From the NCBI GenBank assembly GCA_007120095.1, contig SKOM01000027.1, positions 1 through 6,585 on the forward strand: a stretch of 6,585 nucleotides of DNA, in the 5' to 3' direction. The position numbers and the translations under genes were made by a program. This DNA is from Candidatus Competibacteraceae bacterium (lineage in GTDB: Bacteria > Pseudomonadota > Gammaproteobacteria > Competibacterales > Competibacteraceae). The stretch's first letter is position 1. Every line of letters begins with the position of its first letter. This document shows, one piece after another, positions 6,380 to 6,585 of the stretch. The notes under the pieces were generated by a model that was given only the letters and a program-made list of their open reading frames with translations, did not search any database and was not told where the DNA came from.

Positions 6380-6585
6380 ATGGCGTTGCCGAAACTGCCT
6401 GTTCATTGGTTGCCACCACCGGCGGTGGTGGCCGCACCACTGCGTTACATGCCGCGACCGCTGCAACATGCGGTGCTGGAGCGTAGCATTAACTGGGCGC
6501 TGACGAATGTCTTGCACGATGAAGGTTTTCAATGCCTGCAGGATCGTTACCTCGCCCTGGAAATTACCGATATGCAACTGTGCTG
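6380..6585 (+). CDS. ubiT: UbiT-type SCP2-domain ubiquinone biosynthesis factor, N-terminal part (runs off right edge)
   Basis: The first 68 residues are present; the family is about 170 residues. The reading begins MALPKLPVHWLPPPAVVAAP and continues with MPRPLQHAVLERSINWALTN, then LHDEGFQCLQDRYLALEITD. This matches the start of E. coli UbiT (YhbT) in order and spacing: the xxLQxxVLExxxxW helix, the D/E-G-x-x-x-x-L-x-x-R-x-L strand and the following ITDMQL. UbiT carries an SCP2 lipid-binding domain and acts with UbiU and UbiV in oxygen-independent ubiquinone synthesis, probably by holding quinone intermediates. The ATG at 6380 has GAGGA seven bases upstream, overlapping the phaC stop; a GTG directly before it is in frame but too close to the Shine-Dalgarno. 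The 10-base gap to phaC implies co-transcription. ubiU and ubiV may follow beyond the edge, but that cannot be seen. Confidence 0.83.
   Translation, partial: MALPKLPVHWLPPPAVVAAPLRYMPRPLQHAVLERSINWALTNVLHDEGFQCLQDRYLALEITDMQLC
6412..6432 (+). repeat. Perfect GC-rich inverted repeat inside early ubiT
   Basis: GCCACCACCG, one central G, then CGGTGGTGGC: 10-bp arms with no mismatch. In RNA it would make a 9-bp GC-rich stem with a GGC loop, about 32 bases after the ubiT start codon. It encodes parts of the PPPAVVA stretch, so a chance product of Pro and Val codons is possible. No U-run follows, so it is not a standard terminator. Confidence 0.5.

Noticed and set aside
1..6585. Defence system, prophage, insertion sequence, CRISPR array or tRNA
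   Set aside because: No terminal repeats, direct repeat arrays, integrase or transposase motifs or cloverleaf sequences were seen; all long frames are explained by housekeeping or conserved hypothetical families.

Overview
The window reads as ordinary chromosome of a PHA-accumulating member of the Pseudomonadota, most likely a gammaproteobacterium. The grounds are a class I PHA synthase, a LiuC-type crotonase, a YdhL-type DUF1289 protein and a UbiT-type SCP2 protein, a combination typical of that group. Genus cannot be fixed from the sequence alone. I see no tRNA, rRNA, CRISPR array, insertion sequence or phage gene.

Left arm, minus strand (about 4397 down to 1). Four genes form a tightly packed unit read right to left: a LiuC-like methylglutaconyl-CoA hydratase, a 67-residue four-cysteine DUF1289 protein, a P-loop GTPase with a DUF697-like C-terminal half, and a second, membrane-anchored Era/dynamin-like GTPase. 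The first-second and third-fourth junctions are 4-base stop/start overlaps and the middle junction is about 5 bases, so translational coupling is likely. After a 97-base gap with its own promoter-like sequence comes the N-terminal quarter of katG (catalase-peroxidase), which runs off the left edge.

Centre (4398-4569). A 172-base AT-rich divergent intergenic region separates the two arms. It holds a 13-bp-arm perfect inverted repeat, a second smaller palindrome, and promoter-like boxes facing both ways. The centre of the large repeat coincides with the candidate -35 box of phaC, which suggests a repressor operator.

Right arm, plus strand (4570 to the end). A complete class I PHA synthase (phaC) is followed after only 10 bases by the start of ubiT, an accessory factor of oxygen-independent ubiquinone biosynthesis. 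ubiT runs off the right edge. The close spacing suggests that carbon storage and low-oxygen quinone synthesis share a transcript here.

The least explained part is the coupled pair of GTPases, both with non-canonical G4 motifs, placed behind a crotonase and a small probable metal-binding protein.
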